A stretch of 6,443 nucleotides of DNA, taken from NCBI GenBank assembly GCA_013139935.1, contig WSZX01000093.1:1-6443 (forward strand), in the 5' to 3' direction. A program made the translations under genes and the position numbers. The stretch's first letter is position 1. Every line of letters begins with the position of its first letter. The notes under the pieces are model-generated. The model was given only the letters and a program-made list of their open reading frames with translations, did not search any database and was not told the origin of the DNA. This document shows positions 1 to 6,240 of the stretch, in pieces. This DNA is from Ardenticatenales bacterium. Its GTDB lineage: Bacteria; Chloroflexota; Anaerolineae; Promineifilales; UBA4811.

Positions 1-558
1 GCCGAGGCGCCCGCCGGCAAAGAGGTCCTGGTAACCGGCCGGCTCGCGGACAACCCGCTGATGGACGAGGGCGGCTTTGTCGCCTACCGGCTGCAAGAGT
101 GGATCGTCACTCTTCCCGATCCCGACGATCCGGACGACGAACCCTCAGGGAAATGGGAGACGATCGAACGGCTCGTGCCCGACCTGACGCTGGACGTCAA
201 CGGAGAGATCGTGTGGATCCTCAGCGCCAACGACGCCACCTTGAGCGGACCGCTCCACGAGGAACTGATCTACTCCGATTCCTACGACGAGGCCCAGGAC
301 GGCGGCGAGTGGGTCCCCCACGGTTCGCTGCGCCTGCGCGGCTTTTTCGACGGCGACCTGGCCACCGTGTTGGGAAAAAGGGCCTCAACCGGGGACATTA
401 TTCCACAGGAGCTGTATGCCGGCGATCGAGTCGCGTTTTCCGACAGCAAACACCAGGCTGCCAGGGGAATGTTCATCGCCGGGATCTGCATGATGATCCT
501 GGCGCCGGCCGTACTCGTCGGCGGCATCGCGGCCGGGCTGCTCGGCCGCCGCAGATAA
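1..558 (+). CDS. GIDE-like membrane protein, 3' part only
   Basis: The reading frame is open from the first base of the window to the TAA at 556-558, so this is the C-terminal 185 codons of a longer protein. The ATG at 61 is taken as internal, because the preceding 20 codons (KEVLVTGRLADNPL) read as a continuous beta-strand-like part of the same domain. The soluble part is acidic and beta-rich, with the pattern V-V-G-x-L...W...L-x-L-D-x-N-G...G-D...V-L-G. This resembles the GIDE domain (Pfam name for a fold shared with mitochondrial MUL1/GIDE), which in bacteria usually lies between two membrane helices. A hydrophobic helix at nt 466-546 (GMFIAGICMMILAPAVLVGG and following) ends in RRR, suggesting a cytoplasmic C-terminus. 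No RING domain follows, so ubiquitin ligase activity is not implied. The CDS itself is secure. The GIDE assignment is a pattern judgement, and its function in bacteria is unclear. It converges with the minus-strand gene ending at 580. Confidence 0.75.
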   Translation, partial: AEAPAGKEVLVTGRLADNPLMDEGGFVAYRLQEWIVTLPDPDDPDDEPSGKWETIERLVPDLTLDVNGEIVWILSANDATLSGPLHEELIYSDSYDEAQDGGEWVPHGSLRLRGFFDGDLATVLGKRASTGDIIPQELYAGDRVAFSDSKHQAARGMFIAGICMMILAPAVLVGGIAAGLLGRRR

Positions 559-579
559 GAGCCACTCGGCGCGGCCGGA

Positions 580-996
580 TCAGTTCAGCGAAAAGCCAGA
601 CATCTGCCACTGATCCATATAGCCCAGCGCGTCCGACTCTGGCTCCCAATCGTGCCACTCATCAGAGGCCAGGACGCGTTCGAGTTGGCGGGCCGCCTCC
701 AGCGCAGTATCCGTCATCGCCAGGTACTCGTCCGCCGTCAAGACAAATTCAACCTGGCCCATGCGCACCCGATATCGATCCTCCTCGAGAGTGACGGCAA
801 AATCACCGTCGCCGAGAGGGAACGAAGAAGTGAGAGAGGTCCCCCGCTCCAACAAAGAAGCCAGATGCTGGAATTCGCCGGTTTCGAGACGGACGGTGAC
901 GTTCCACCACAGCAGATGCACCACCCCATGCCGGCAAAAGGTAAAATCGCAATAGTCGTCGTAACTGGCCAGTGGAAAAAAGTGAAAATCGATCAT
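580..996 (-). CDS. Hypothetical protein, 138 aa, downstream of lepB
   Basis: This is a 138-residue protein that I do not recognise. The first 35 residues are very rich in aromatics and histidine (MIDFHFFPLASYDDYCDFTF, then a WW pair near residue 30) and hold two cysteines at 16 and 21. The rest alternates short strands (FAVTLEEDRYRVRMGQVEFV) with one helix (about residues 108-132) and is acidic. There is no signal peptide or membrane segment, so it is probably a small soluble cytoplasmic protein. The start is the first ATG of the frame and has only a weak purine-rich site upstream. It begins 27 bp after the lepB stop on the same strand, so it is probably translated from the lepB transcript, but nothing in the protein links it to secretion. 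The coherent composition and the operon-like spacing support a real gene. Confidence 0.7.
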   Translation of the reverse strand: MIDFHFFPLASYDDYCDFTFCRHGVVHLLWWNVTVRLETGEFQHLASLLERGTSLTSSFPLGDGDFAVTLEEDRYRVRMGQVEFVLTADEYLAMTDTALEAARQLERVLASDEWHDWEPESDALGYMDQWQMSGFSLN

Positions 997-1023
997 GTCA
1001 ACGTTCCGGTTTGACGACCTCCC

Positions 1024-1608
1024 CTACTCGCCGGCCGCATGCGCTGTGCCGTGCGCGAGATCATAGTCGATATGGGGAGCTGTCCCCCAATCTTGCGGCG
1101 GCCAGTAGATCACCCACGCCCGACCCAGCACGTTCTCACGGGGCAATACGCCCCAACTGTGAGAGTCGCTCGAATTGTTGCGATTGTCACCGAGCACAAA
1201 GAGCTCATCCGGACCCAGCGTCCACTGCCCCGAATAACTCCCCAGTTGGCCAATGTACGGCTCCTCGATCCCGCTACCGTTGATGATCAACTCGCCGTCG
1301 TCGATGACGACCTCGTCGCCCGGGACACCGATCACCCGCTTGATGAAATTGCGGCTTAGGTCGTGCGGATACTGCAGGACGACAATATCTCCCCTACCCG
1401 GCTCTGCCAACTCGTAGACCAGCTTGCTGACGACGATATACTGGCCATCGTGCAGCGTGGGTTCCATGCTGTTGCCGTCTATAAAGAACCGGCCGGTCGT
1501 CACATTGATAGCCAGAAACACCACGCAGGTCAGCAACAGCGTCTCTGCGAGGTCACGCACCACGGCCGACCTGTTCCCGCTTCCCATCTTGCGTTCGTTC
1601 TCTTCCAT
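1024..1608 (-). CDS. lepB: Signal peptidase I (type I leader peptidase)
   Basis: This membrane-bound serine protease of the S26 family removes signal peptides from exported preproteins on the outer face of the cytoplasmic membrane. All conserved boxes are visible in the 194 residues. There is one N-terminal membrane helix at about 20-37 (LAETLLLTCVVFLAINV). Box B is DGNSMEPTL with the nucleophile Ser47, followed by the box C region GRGDIVVLQYP (71-81). Box D is RNFIKRVIGVPGDEV with the general base Lys90, and box E is GDNRNNSSDSHSWG (140-153). The length and single anchor fit the short form common in Gram-positive bacteria and Chloroflexota rather than the two-helix E. coli form. The first ATG has almost no Shine-Dalgarno site. 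Met8 is an alternative start, with GGAAGAG 12 bases ahead of it, and using it would leave all domains intact. No minus-strand promoter could be recognised with confidence. The 138-residue gene follows after 27 bp. Confidence 0.96.
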   Translation of the reverse strand: MEENERKMGSGNRSAVVRDLAETLLLTCVVFLAINVTTGRFFIDGNSMEPTLHDGQYIVVSKLVYELAEPGRGDIVVLQYPHDLSRNFIKRVIGVPGDEVVIDDGELIINGSGIEEPYIGQLGSYSGQWTLGPDELFVLGDNRNNSSDSHSWGVLPRENVLGRAWVIYWPPQDWGTAPHIDYDLAHGTAHAAGE

Positions 1609-2058
1609 CCGCCAGGGCCCGGCCGAGCCGCACCCAGATCACACGCGGCCTGGTGTAGACTGAGGCTGATTGCGGTGCGGCGCGGCGCCGTCCGTCAGCT
1701 TCCGCCTGTCTCCAAAACCGCTCCCTCGGTACTTGTTCAAAACCAACTTGGCGGTTCTGTGACCGCTCTACCCGTGAATCACCATTCAAAAACAAGTGCT
1801 CAGTGCGCCAGGTCCATTTCTCATTGGACGCAGGTCAGCGCTGCGGGGCAATTGTAACAGCTATCCCGGGATTTGCCCATCTGCAGCCGCACAGTTTCCC
1901 GACGGCCGGGCAACGGGAGGCACACGCCATTCGTCGGAAGGGACCAAGTGCCGCGAGCATGGCGAGCACCGCGAGCACCGCTACTGGACCTCAGGGGGTG
2001 CGGATGTGCGTCCGGCATCTGGCCAATCCCCCCATGTCCGATCCATCACCACCAGCTA
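1609..2058. other. Divergent intergenic region without a gene
   Basis: No protein-like frame or RNA gene is seen here. A plus-strand frame runs from 1803 into the arsR-like gene, but its translation upstream of 2187 is low-quality (Ser/Pro/Thr/Ala-rich, no motif) and it lacks a ribosome binding site. A small hairpin, GCGGT-tctgtg-ACCGC, lies at 1751-1766. The stretch must hold the promoter of lepB on the minus strand, but I could not pick a convincing -35/-10 pair. Confidence 0.6.
1955..1981. repeat. Three tandem 9-bp repeats
   Basis: GAGCATGGC, GAGCACCGC and GAGCACCGC follow one another without a gap. The second and third units are identical and the first differs at two bases. The tract lies in non-coding DNA upstream of the arsR-like promoter. 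It is probably a simple slippage product, and no function is evident. Confidence 0.6.
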
Positions 2059-2085
2059 GTGACAAATGTCACGATGACACCTGTC
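2059..2085. promoter_or_regulatory. Candidate operator: tandem GACA/TGTC palindromes
   Basis: A perfect palindrome GTGACA-aa-TGTCAC occupies 2059-2072. A second, weaker copy GACA-cc-TGTC occupies 2076-2085, with its centre 15 bp downstream. The first abuts and the second covers the -35 hexamer of the promoter at 2074-2101, the position expected for a repressor site. The winged-helix regulator encoded 100 bp downstream is the obvious candidate ligand (autoregulation), since ArsR-family dimers bind short inverted repeats overlapping their own promoters. The palindrome is seen directly. Its binding partner is inference. Confidence 0.5.
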
Positions 2086-2101
2086 GCCAGCCTGCTATAC
2101 T
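2074..2101 (+). promoter_or_regulatory. Sigma-70-type promoter of the arsR-like operon
   Basis: The -10 element TATACT (2096-2101) is preceded by TGC, giving an extended -10 TGCTATACT. The -35 element ATGACA (2074-2079) matches TTGACA at five of six positions. The spacer is 16 bp. The expected start of transcription is near 2107-2109, giving a leader of about 80 bases before the ATG at 2187. It is the best promoter match in the window. Confidence 0.65.
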
Positions 2102-2119
2102 ATCCATGTATGCGGCTAT

Positions 2120-2156
2120 CCGGACACATGGCCGGACGCATGGGCCCGACCCATGG
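2120..2156. repeat. Three 12-bp repeats in the arsR-like leader
   Basis: CCGGACACATGG (2120-2131), CCGGACGCATGG (2132-2143) and, after one extra base, CCCGACCCATGG (2145-2156) follow in tandem. They lie in the transcribed leader between the predicted transcription start and the ribosome binding site. Each contains an ATG. Their role is unknown. They could be a repeat expansion, a protein-binding array or part of a leader structure. Confidence 0.65.
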
Positions 2157-2174
2157 GAAGATGCCCCTGAAGGC

Positions 2175-2181
2175 AAAGGAG
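2175..2181 (+). promoter_or_regulatory. Ribosome binding site fixing the arsR-like start
   Basis: AAAGGAG lies 5 bases before the ATG at 2187. It decides the start: the frame is open far upstream, and an in-frame ATG at 2106 sits on the predicted transcription start with no ribosome binding site, so it could be used only as a leaderless start. Confidence 0.8.
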
Positions 2182-2186
2182 AATCG

Positions 2187-2519
2187 ATGTCGGATCTGAG
2201 CCCAGAGGAAGCAGAACTGCTCCATTCGCAATGCTGCCAGGCGGTTGCGGATCCCAAGCGGATCCGCATTGTCTACGCACTATACGACAAGGAGCGTAAC
2301 GTCACCAACCTGGCCGAGTATCTCGGCACGCCCCAGTCAACCGTTTCCCGGCACCTCAAAGAACTCCTGAACCGGGGCATGGTGACCAGCCGGCGTGAGG
2401 GTCCGGCCGTTGTCTACTCTCTGACCGACGACCGCATCATTCAGGCTCTGGACATTATGCGCCAGGTTCTGGCTGACAATCTTCGCCGCCAGGCGCGGTT
2501 GGTCGATCTCATATCCTGA
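2187..2519 (+). CDS. ArsR-family winged-helix transcriptional regulator
   Basis: This 110-residue protein has the typical ArsR/SmtB layout. An N-terminal helix carries the family signature around ADPKRIRIVYALYD (21-34). The helix-turn-helix is at about 39-66 (VTNLAEYLGTPQSTVSRHLK and following), with recognition helix PQSTVSRHLKEL. The beta-wing is SRREGPAVVYSLTD (68-81), and a C-terminal dimerisation helix runs about 82-108. Such proteins repress their own operon and let go of DNA on binding metal or on thiol oxidation. The canonical metal motif ELCVCDL of the helix before the turn is absent (NVTNLAEYL here). The only cysteines are the adjacent pair Cys16-Cys17, with His13 nearby, so sensing, if any, is non-canonical. 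The start is set by AAAGGAG 5 bases upstream. The preceding promoter and palindrome suggest autoregulation. The large oxidoreductase gene begins 107 bp downstream and is the likely controlled target. Confidence 0.92.
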   Translation: MSDLSPEEAELLHSQCCQAVADPKRIRIVYALYDKERNVTNLAEYLGTPQSTVSRHLKELLNRGMVTSRREGPAVVYSLTDDRIIQALDIMRQVLADNLRRQARLVDLIS

Positions 2520-2626
2520 TTAGCACTTGTTAGGGAATAGCTTCCCGCTTTGAATGCGGAATCAGGTGCACAACGTTCGCAAAAGACAAAGTTGTTTTTT
2601 ATCAAGTACTTTGGAGGAACTCTGTT
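2520..2626 (+). promoter_or_regulatory. Intergenic spacer with RBS for the oxidoreductase
   Basis: This 107-bp gap carries GGAGG (2613-2617), 9 bases before the ATG at 2627. A small stem GGGAA-tagc-TTCCC lies at 2533-2546 and has no T-run, so it is not a terminator. A weak TTGTTA...TTGAAT pair (2527-2555, 17-bp spacing) is possible as a secondary promoter but is not convincing. Read-through from the arsR-like promoter is the simplest source of transcription. Confidence 0.55.
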
Positions 2627-5600
2627 ATGCGGGAACTCAAGGCTGGTCAACAGGCCGATCTGCAAGCGCTCTTTGGCCCTCGCGTCCGCTGGGATCGGCG
2701 CGAGCGCACCATGTACAGCCACGACGTCGGCGTAATGCCCCCCCTCATCGGCCCGTTTGTCGGCAGTACCATGCCTCACGCTGTGGTCCAACCGGAGAAC
2801 GAGGAGGAGCTGGCGCAACTCGTCAGCTGGGCCACGGAGAACAAGCTGCCGCTGGTCCCGCGCGGCCGGGCTACGTCCGGCTATGGCGGTGTCCTGCCCG
2901 TCAAGGGCGGAGTGGTGATCGACTCCTTTCACCTGCAGCGTATCCTCTCGGTGGATCCCGCGGAGCAGACTGTCACGGTGCAGGGAGGAGTTGTCTGGAA
3001 AACTCTGGACCGCGAGCTGGAAAAGCACGGCCTCACCTTGCGCCTCTACCCCAGCAGCTACCCTTCTTCCACGGTAGCCGGCTGGCTGGCGCAGGGGGGC
3101 GGCGGACTGGGCAGCTACGAGTACGGCTGGTTCAAGGAGAACGTGGTCAGCGCCCGAGTGGTGCAGGCCGATGGCGTGGCGCGCACCGTGTCCGGAGACG
3201 AGCTGGACATGATCGCCGACGCGGAGGGGATTACGGGGATCATCAGCCAGGTGACACTGCGAGTCCGGCCGCTGGACGACCAGGCCGCCGAGCAGGTCCG
3301 AGCCGCGCAGTTTGAAAACGCTGACGATCTGGTCCGGGCGCTCGATGCGATCATCCGGGCCCAGATTCCCCTCTGGTCCATCAGCTTTATCAACCCCCGG
3401 ATGGCGGAATTGAAAAACGCCGCCCCCGTCAAGCACTTGCACGACGAGCCGGACAAGGAGCACCCCAAGATGCCCGAAAAATACATCGGCATCTTTGTCT
3501 ATCCCGCCTCGCGAGCAGAGGCGGTGGGCTCGGCGCTGGACCAACATGTGGAAGCGGCGGCCGGTACGTGGCTGAGCCAGGAACTGGCCGATCACGAATG
3601 GGAGGATCGATTCAACCTGATGAAGGTCAAACGGCTGGGTCCATCGATCATCCCGACCGAGTTCATCATCCCGGCGGCCGGGCTGGGTGGCGTTCTGGCC
3701 GATCTGGAGAAACGGATCAAGCAGCCGCTCGTGATAGAGGGGATGCTGGTTGGGCCATCCGGTGCAAGAGAGACCCAGGTGATCATGCTGGGCTTTATTC
3801 CCCACGACGAACGCAGCTTTGGCTTCAACGTCGCCTATGCCGCCTCACTGGTAGCCATCAAGGTAGCCAAAGAGCACGGCGGTGGGGGCTATACCACCGG
3901 CCTCTATTTCGCGGGCGAAGCTGAACAGGTGTTGGGCGCCGAGCGGCTGGTCCGGCTGCAAGAATACAAGGCTCAGGTCGATCCCACCGACATGATGAAC
4001 CCCGGCAAGGTCTTTCTCAATGGCGTCGGGGCCACCAGGCGGATGAGCTTGATGATGGGCACCGCCCAAAAGCTGGAACCCATGATGCGCCCGTTTGCCA
4101 ATCTCTTCAAGGTCCGGCTCGGCGAGCGGATCGGCAAGCACGACGTGCGCGGGGTGCCGGCCGATGTGGCCTGGTACGCCTATGCCTGCTCGCAGTGCGG
4201 TTTCTGTGTGAGCGATTGCGATCAATTCTACGGCCGCGGCTGGGAGAGCCAATCGCCCCGTGGGAAATGGTTCTACCTCAAGGAATTCATGGAGGGTCGC
4301 GAAGAGTACGACAAAGAGGCAGTCACCACCACCCTCATCTGCACCACCTGTGAGCGCTGCAACGTCAACTGCTGCTTGGGGCTTCCCATCGAGCCGAGCT
4401 GGATGAAATTGCGCGGCCGGCTGATCCACGACAAGGACACCGAGGAAATGCTGCTGGATCAGGACAAGATGACCTTTTCGCCATTCTACGTCATGGCGGC
4501 CAGCGCCCGCAAGGAGGGCAACATCTGGGGCGCCTACCGCAAGGACCGGGACGCCTGGGTGCCGGACGACATCAAGAGCAAGCTCAAGGACACAGCCGAC
4601 ATCGCCTACTTTGCCGGCTGCACGATCAGCTACGTGGAGAACGACATCGGGCAGGGAACCGTCAAGCTGCTGGACGCAGCCGGATACGAGTTCTCCTACC
4701 TGGGGAACGACGAAAGCTGCTGCGGCATCCCGCTCCTGGTCTCCGGGCAGTGGGATGTCTGGGAAGAGATCTTGCGGAAAAACGTGGCCGAGATGAAAAA
4801 GCGCGAGGCCAAGACGGTGGTCACCTCCTGCCCCGCCTGCTGGCTGGTTTGGTCCAAACTCTACCCCGAGTGGTGCGAAAAGCTCGGCATTGAGTACGAC
4901 CTGGAAACCAAGCACTATTCCGAGCTGGTCTCCGACTCTATCAAGCGCGGCGACCTGGAATTCACCCACGAGATCCCGATGCGCGTTACCTGGCACGACA
5001 GTTGCCACGTCGGCCGGGCCGGCGGGATATATGAACCGCCGCGCGATATCATCAACGCGATCCCGGGGGTCGAGTTTGTCGAAGTAGAGCACAATCGGCA
5101 GGAGGGGCTCTGCTGCGGCAGCGTGGTCACCCTGATCGGCGAGCCGCCTGTCGCCCACAAGATTGGCGACCACCGGCTTCAAGAGGCCTTGGACGTAAAC
5201 GCCGACGCGATGCTGGCCCTATGCCCCTGCTGCCAGTTCCAGTTGCGGGTCAGTGCCGACCGGATGGGGACCGACATGCCCATCTACGACCTGGCCTGGT
5301 TCGCCGCCAAGGGATTGGGCATAGACGACATCGCCGAATCGACCCACTATGCCCTCACCCAGTGGGCGGTCTTTGAGAAGATGGTCTACCTGATGACACC
5401 TTGTGGCTTTGCCGACCTGATGGCGGACATGTTCCCCGAAATGATGGACGCGATGCCGCTGGCGATGGGCAAAATGATGAGCGCCATGGGCAAGGTGGGC
5501 AACGGCTTTTTGATCGATCTGATGAAGCCACTGTTCCCGGTCCTGTTTCCCATCCTGCTGCCGGGCATGATGCCCAAGGTCATGGAAAAGATGCTGGAGC

Positions 5601-5824
5601 TGATGCTCCAACGCATCCCCATCATGCCGGACTATATGCAGGAGCAGATGCCCGACCTGATGCCGCCGGTAATGGACAACCTGATGCCCAGAATGATGCC
5701 CGAATTGATTCCGGCCGTCACCCCGCTGATGGTGGACTATCTCAAGGGCAAGGACATCTCCGGTCGGGAAAAGCCCTTCGGCGTCGGCAAGGCGCCCTGG
5801 GATCTGGACTGCTTCCCCAAATAA
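2627..5824 (+). CDS. Fused FAD / Fe-S oxidoreductase with Met-rich tail
   Basis: This 1065-residue cytoplasmic flavoprotein joins GlcD-like and GlcF/HdrD-like halves in one chain. An FAD_binding_4 (PCMH-type) domain lies at about 48-215, with the PP-loop PRGRATSGYGG (78-88) and QGGGGLGSYEYG (156-167). A linked oxidase C-terminal domain runs to about 465 and ends in the hallmark DPTDMMNPGKV. Two [4Fe-4S] ferredoxin motifs follow: Cys521/524/527/531 and Cys572/575/578/582. Two CCG modules come next: Cys665, Cys698-Cys699-Gly, Cys735/738; and Cys793, Cys829-Cys830-Gly, Cys866/869. Residues 919-1035 are Met-rich. Known relatives oxidise 2-hydroxy acids (glycolate, D-lactate, D-2-hydroxyglutarate) and pass electrons through Fe-S clusters to quinone or another carrier. 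E. coli YdiJ has a comparable fused plan. The GEHG-type motif usual in GlcD is not evident (HGGGGYTTGLYF, 417-428), so the substrate is open. The start has GGAGG 9 bases upstream, and a strong terminator follows. Confidence 0.93.
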   Translation: MRELKAGQQADLQALFGPRVRWDRRERTMYSHDVGVMPPLIGPFVGSTMPHAVVQPENEEELAQLVSWATENKLPLVPRGRATSGYGGVLPVKGGVVIDSFHLQRILSVDPAEQTVTVQGGVVWKTLDRELEKHGLTLRLYPSSYPSSTVAGWLAQGGGGLGSYEYGWFKENVVSARVVQADGVARTVSGDELDMIADAEGITGIISQVTLRVRPLDDQAAEQVRAAQFENADDLVRALDAIIRAQIPLWSISFINPRMAELKNAAPVKHLHDEPDKEHPKMPEKYIGIFVYPASRAEAVGSALDQHVEAAAGTWLSQELADHEWEDRFNLMKVKRLGPSIIPTEFIIPAAGLGGVLADLEKRIKQPLVIEGMLVGPSGARETQVIMLGFIPHDERSFGFNVAYAASLVAIKVAKEHGGGGYTTGLYFAGEAEQVLGAERLVRLQEYKAQVDPTDMMNPGKVFLNGVGATRRMSLMMGTAQKLEPMMRPFANLFKVRLGERIGKHDVRGVPADVAWYAYACSQCGFCVSDCDQFYGRGWESQSPRGKWFYLKEFMEGREEYDKEAVTTTLICTTCERCNVNCCLGLPIEPSWMKLRGRLIHDKDTEEMLLDQDKMTFSPFYVMAASARKEGNIWGAYRKDRDAWVPDDIKSKLKDTADIAYFAGCTISYVENDIGQGTVKLLDAAGYEFSYLGNDESCCGIPLLVSGQWDVWEEILRKNVAEMKKREAKTVVTSCPACWLVWSKLYPEWCEKLGIEYDLETKHYSELVSDSIKRGDLEFTHEIPMRVTWHDSCHVGRAGGIYEPPRDIINAIPGVEFVEVEHNRQEGLCCGSVVTLIGEPPVAHKIGDHRLQEALDVNADAMLALCPCCQFQLRVSADRMGTDMPIYDLAWFAAKGLGIDDIAESTHYALTQWAVFEKMVYLMTPCGFADLMADMFPEMMDAMPLAMGKMMSAMGKVGNGFLIDLMKPLFPVLFPILLPGMMPKVMEKMLELMLQRIPIMPDYMQEQMPDLMPPVMDNLMPRMMPELIPAVTPLMVDYLKGKDISGREKPFGVGKAPWDLDCFPK
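5381..5731 (+). repeat. Met-rich tail with 12-residue Met-Pro repeats (coding)
   Basis: This part of the oxidoreductase gene (residues 919-1035) encodes 26 methionines in 117 residues. From residue 996 a 12-residue period is visible: RIPIMPDYMQEQ, MPDLMPPVMDNL, MPRMMPELIPAV, then a fading TPLMVDYLKGKD. The shared pattern is M-P-x-hydrophobic-M-P-x-hydrophobic-M. Before that lies a hydrophobic, proline-broken stretch (961-983) that is too interrupted for a simple membrane helix. The segment lies outside all recognised redox domains. Met-faced amphipathic helices can bind membranes, signal-like peptides or soft metals; which applies here is unknown. Confidence 0.75.
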
Positions 5825-5846
5825 GAGCCGGCCGAAATCACGCCCC

Positions 5847-5881
5847 AACCCCCCTGCGACCGTGCCGCAGGGGGGTTTTTT
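5847..5881 (+). terminator. Intrinsic terminator after the oxidoreductase
   Basis: AACCCCCCTGC (5847-5857) pairs perfectly with GCAGGGGGGTT (5867-5877), enclosing a 9-base loop (gaccgtgcc) whose ends form one more G-C pair. Six Ts (5876-5881), one C and five more Ts follow. It starts 22 bases after the stop codon at 5822-5824, and closes the transcription unit. Confidence 0.93.
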
Positions 5882-6085
5882 CTTTTTCGGCCCCGCACGG
5901 CCGTCCAGGCGCCGGACCGGTCCTCGCGCCGACAGCAATTCTCAATGTGGCAGGGTGGGGACAACCAAGCGCGCAGGGGGCGCCTCCGCAGACCGTCCTG
6001 CATCCCAGTTCCGCATTTCCGGAATGCCCACGACCCCGCCAGTTCACGGTGCAATCTGAGAATAGCTGCCCCTCCCGATGCTACC

Positions 6086-6171
6086 AGCAATGCCGGCCGC
6101 CGTTGGTCGCAATGGTATTCCCTCCACCGAACCCAACCAATCCCGGCCGCCGTAGGTCGGAATGGTATTCC
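6086..6171. repeat. 36-bp direct repeat, 50-bp spacing
   Basis: Bases 6086-6121 and 6136-6171 are identical at 32 of 36 positions (mismatches at 6087, 6092, 6104 and 6110 of the first copy). The shared core begins CCGGCCGCCGT and ends AATGGTATTCC. The start-to-start distance is exactly 50 bp. It lies in non-coding DNA downstream of a terminator, a usual place for REP-like elements. Confidence 0.8.
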
Positions 6172-6175
6172 GACC
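6155..6175. repeat. Perfect 9-bp hairpin, REP-like
   Basis: GGTCGGAAT-ggt-ATTCCGACC pairs perfectly over nine bases with a three-base loop and spans the end of the second direct repeat. In the first copy the corresponding arms (GGTCGCAAT and ATTCCCTCC) pair only in part, so the second copy looks like the better preserved one. No T-run follows, so it is not an intrinsic terminator. Confidence 0.75.
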
Positions 6176-6217
6176 AGCAAACCTGACGTCGTCCACGACG
6201 CTCCCCTCCCAAGAACC

Positions 6218-6240
6218 TGGGAAAACTCATTCCTTTCCCA
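6218..6240. repeat. Small inverted repeat
   Basis: TGGGAAA (6218-6224) and TTTCCCA (6234-6240) form a 7-bp stem around a 9-base loop. There is no adjacent T-run or gene end to suggest a terminator, and no function is assigned. Confidence 0.4.

Noticed and set aside
99..794. Plus-strand open frame of 231 codons crossing genes 1 and 2
   Set aside because: It is an arginine-rich frame typical of an out-of-frame reading of high-GC DNA. It overlaps two better supported genes.
1803..2186. N-terminal extension of the ArsR-like protein to an ATG at 1803
   Set aside because: The translation is low-complexity and not protein-like, it crosses the promoter and operator, and a strong ribosome binding site marks the ATG at 2187.
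1791..2531. 10-bp inverted repeat AACAAGTGCT (1791-1800) and AGCACTTGTT (2522-2531) flanking the regulator gene
   Set aside because: The match does not extend beyond ten bases, there is no transposase or target duplication, and a ten-base match in this length is not rare by chance.
2533..2546. Stem GGGAA-tagc-TTCCC between the regulator and the oxidoreductase as a terminator
   Set aside because: The stem is only five base pairs and no T-run follows.
2441..3805. Long minus-strand open frame (454 codons) opposite the oxidoreductase gene
   Set aside because: The plus-strand frame has clear domains. The antisense translation has no motif and arises from high-GC codon bias. The same applies to the minus-strand frame at 3845-5182.
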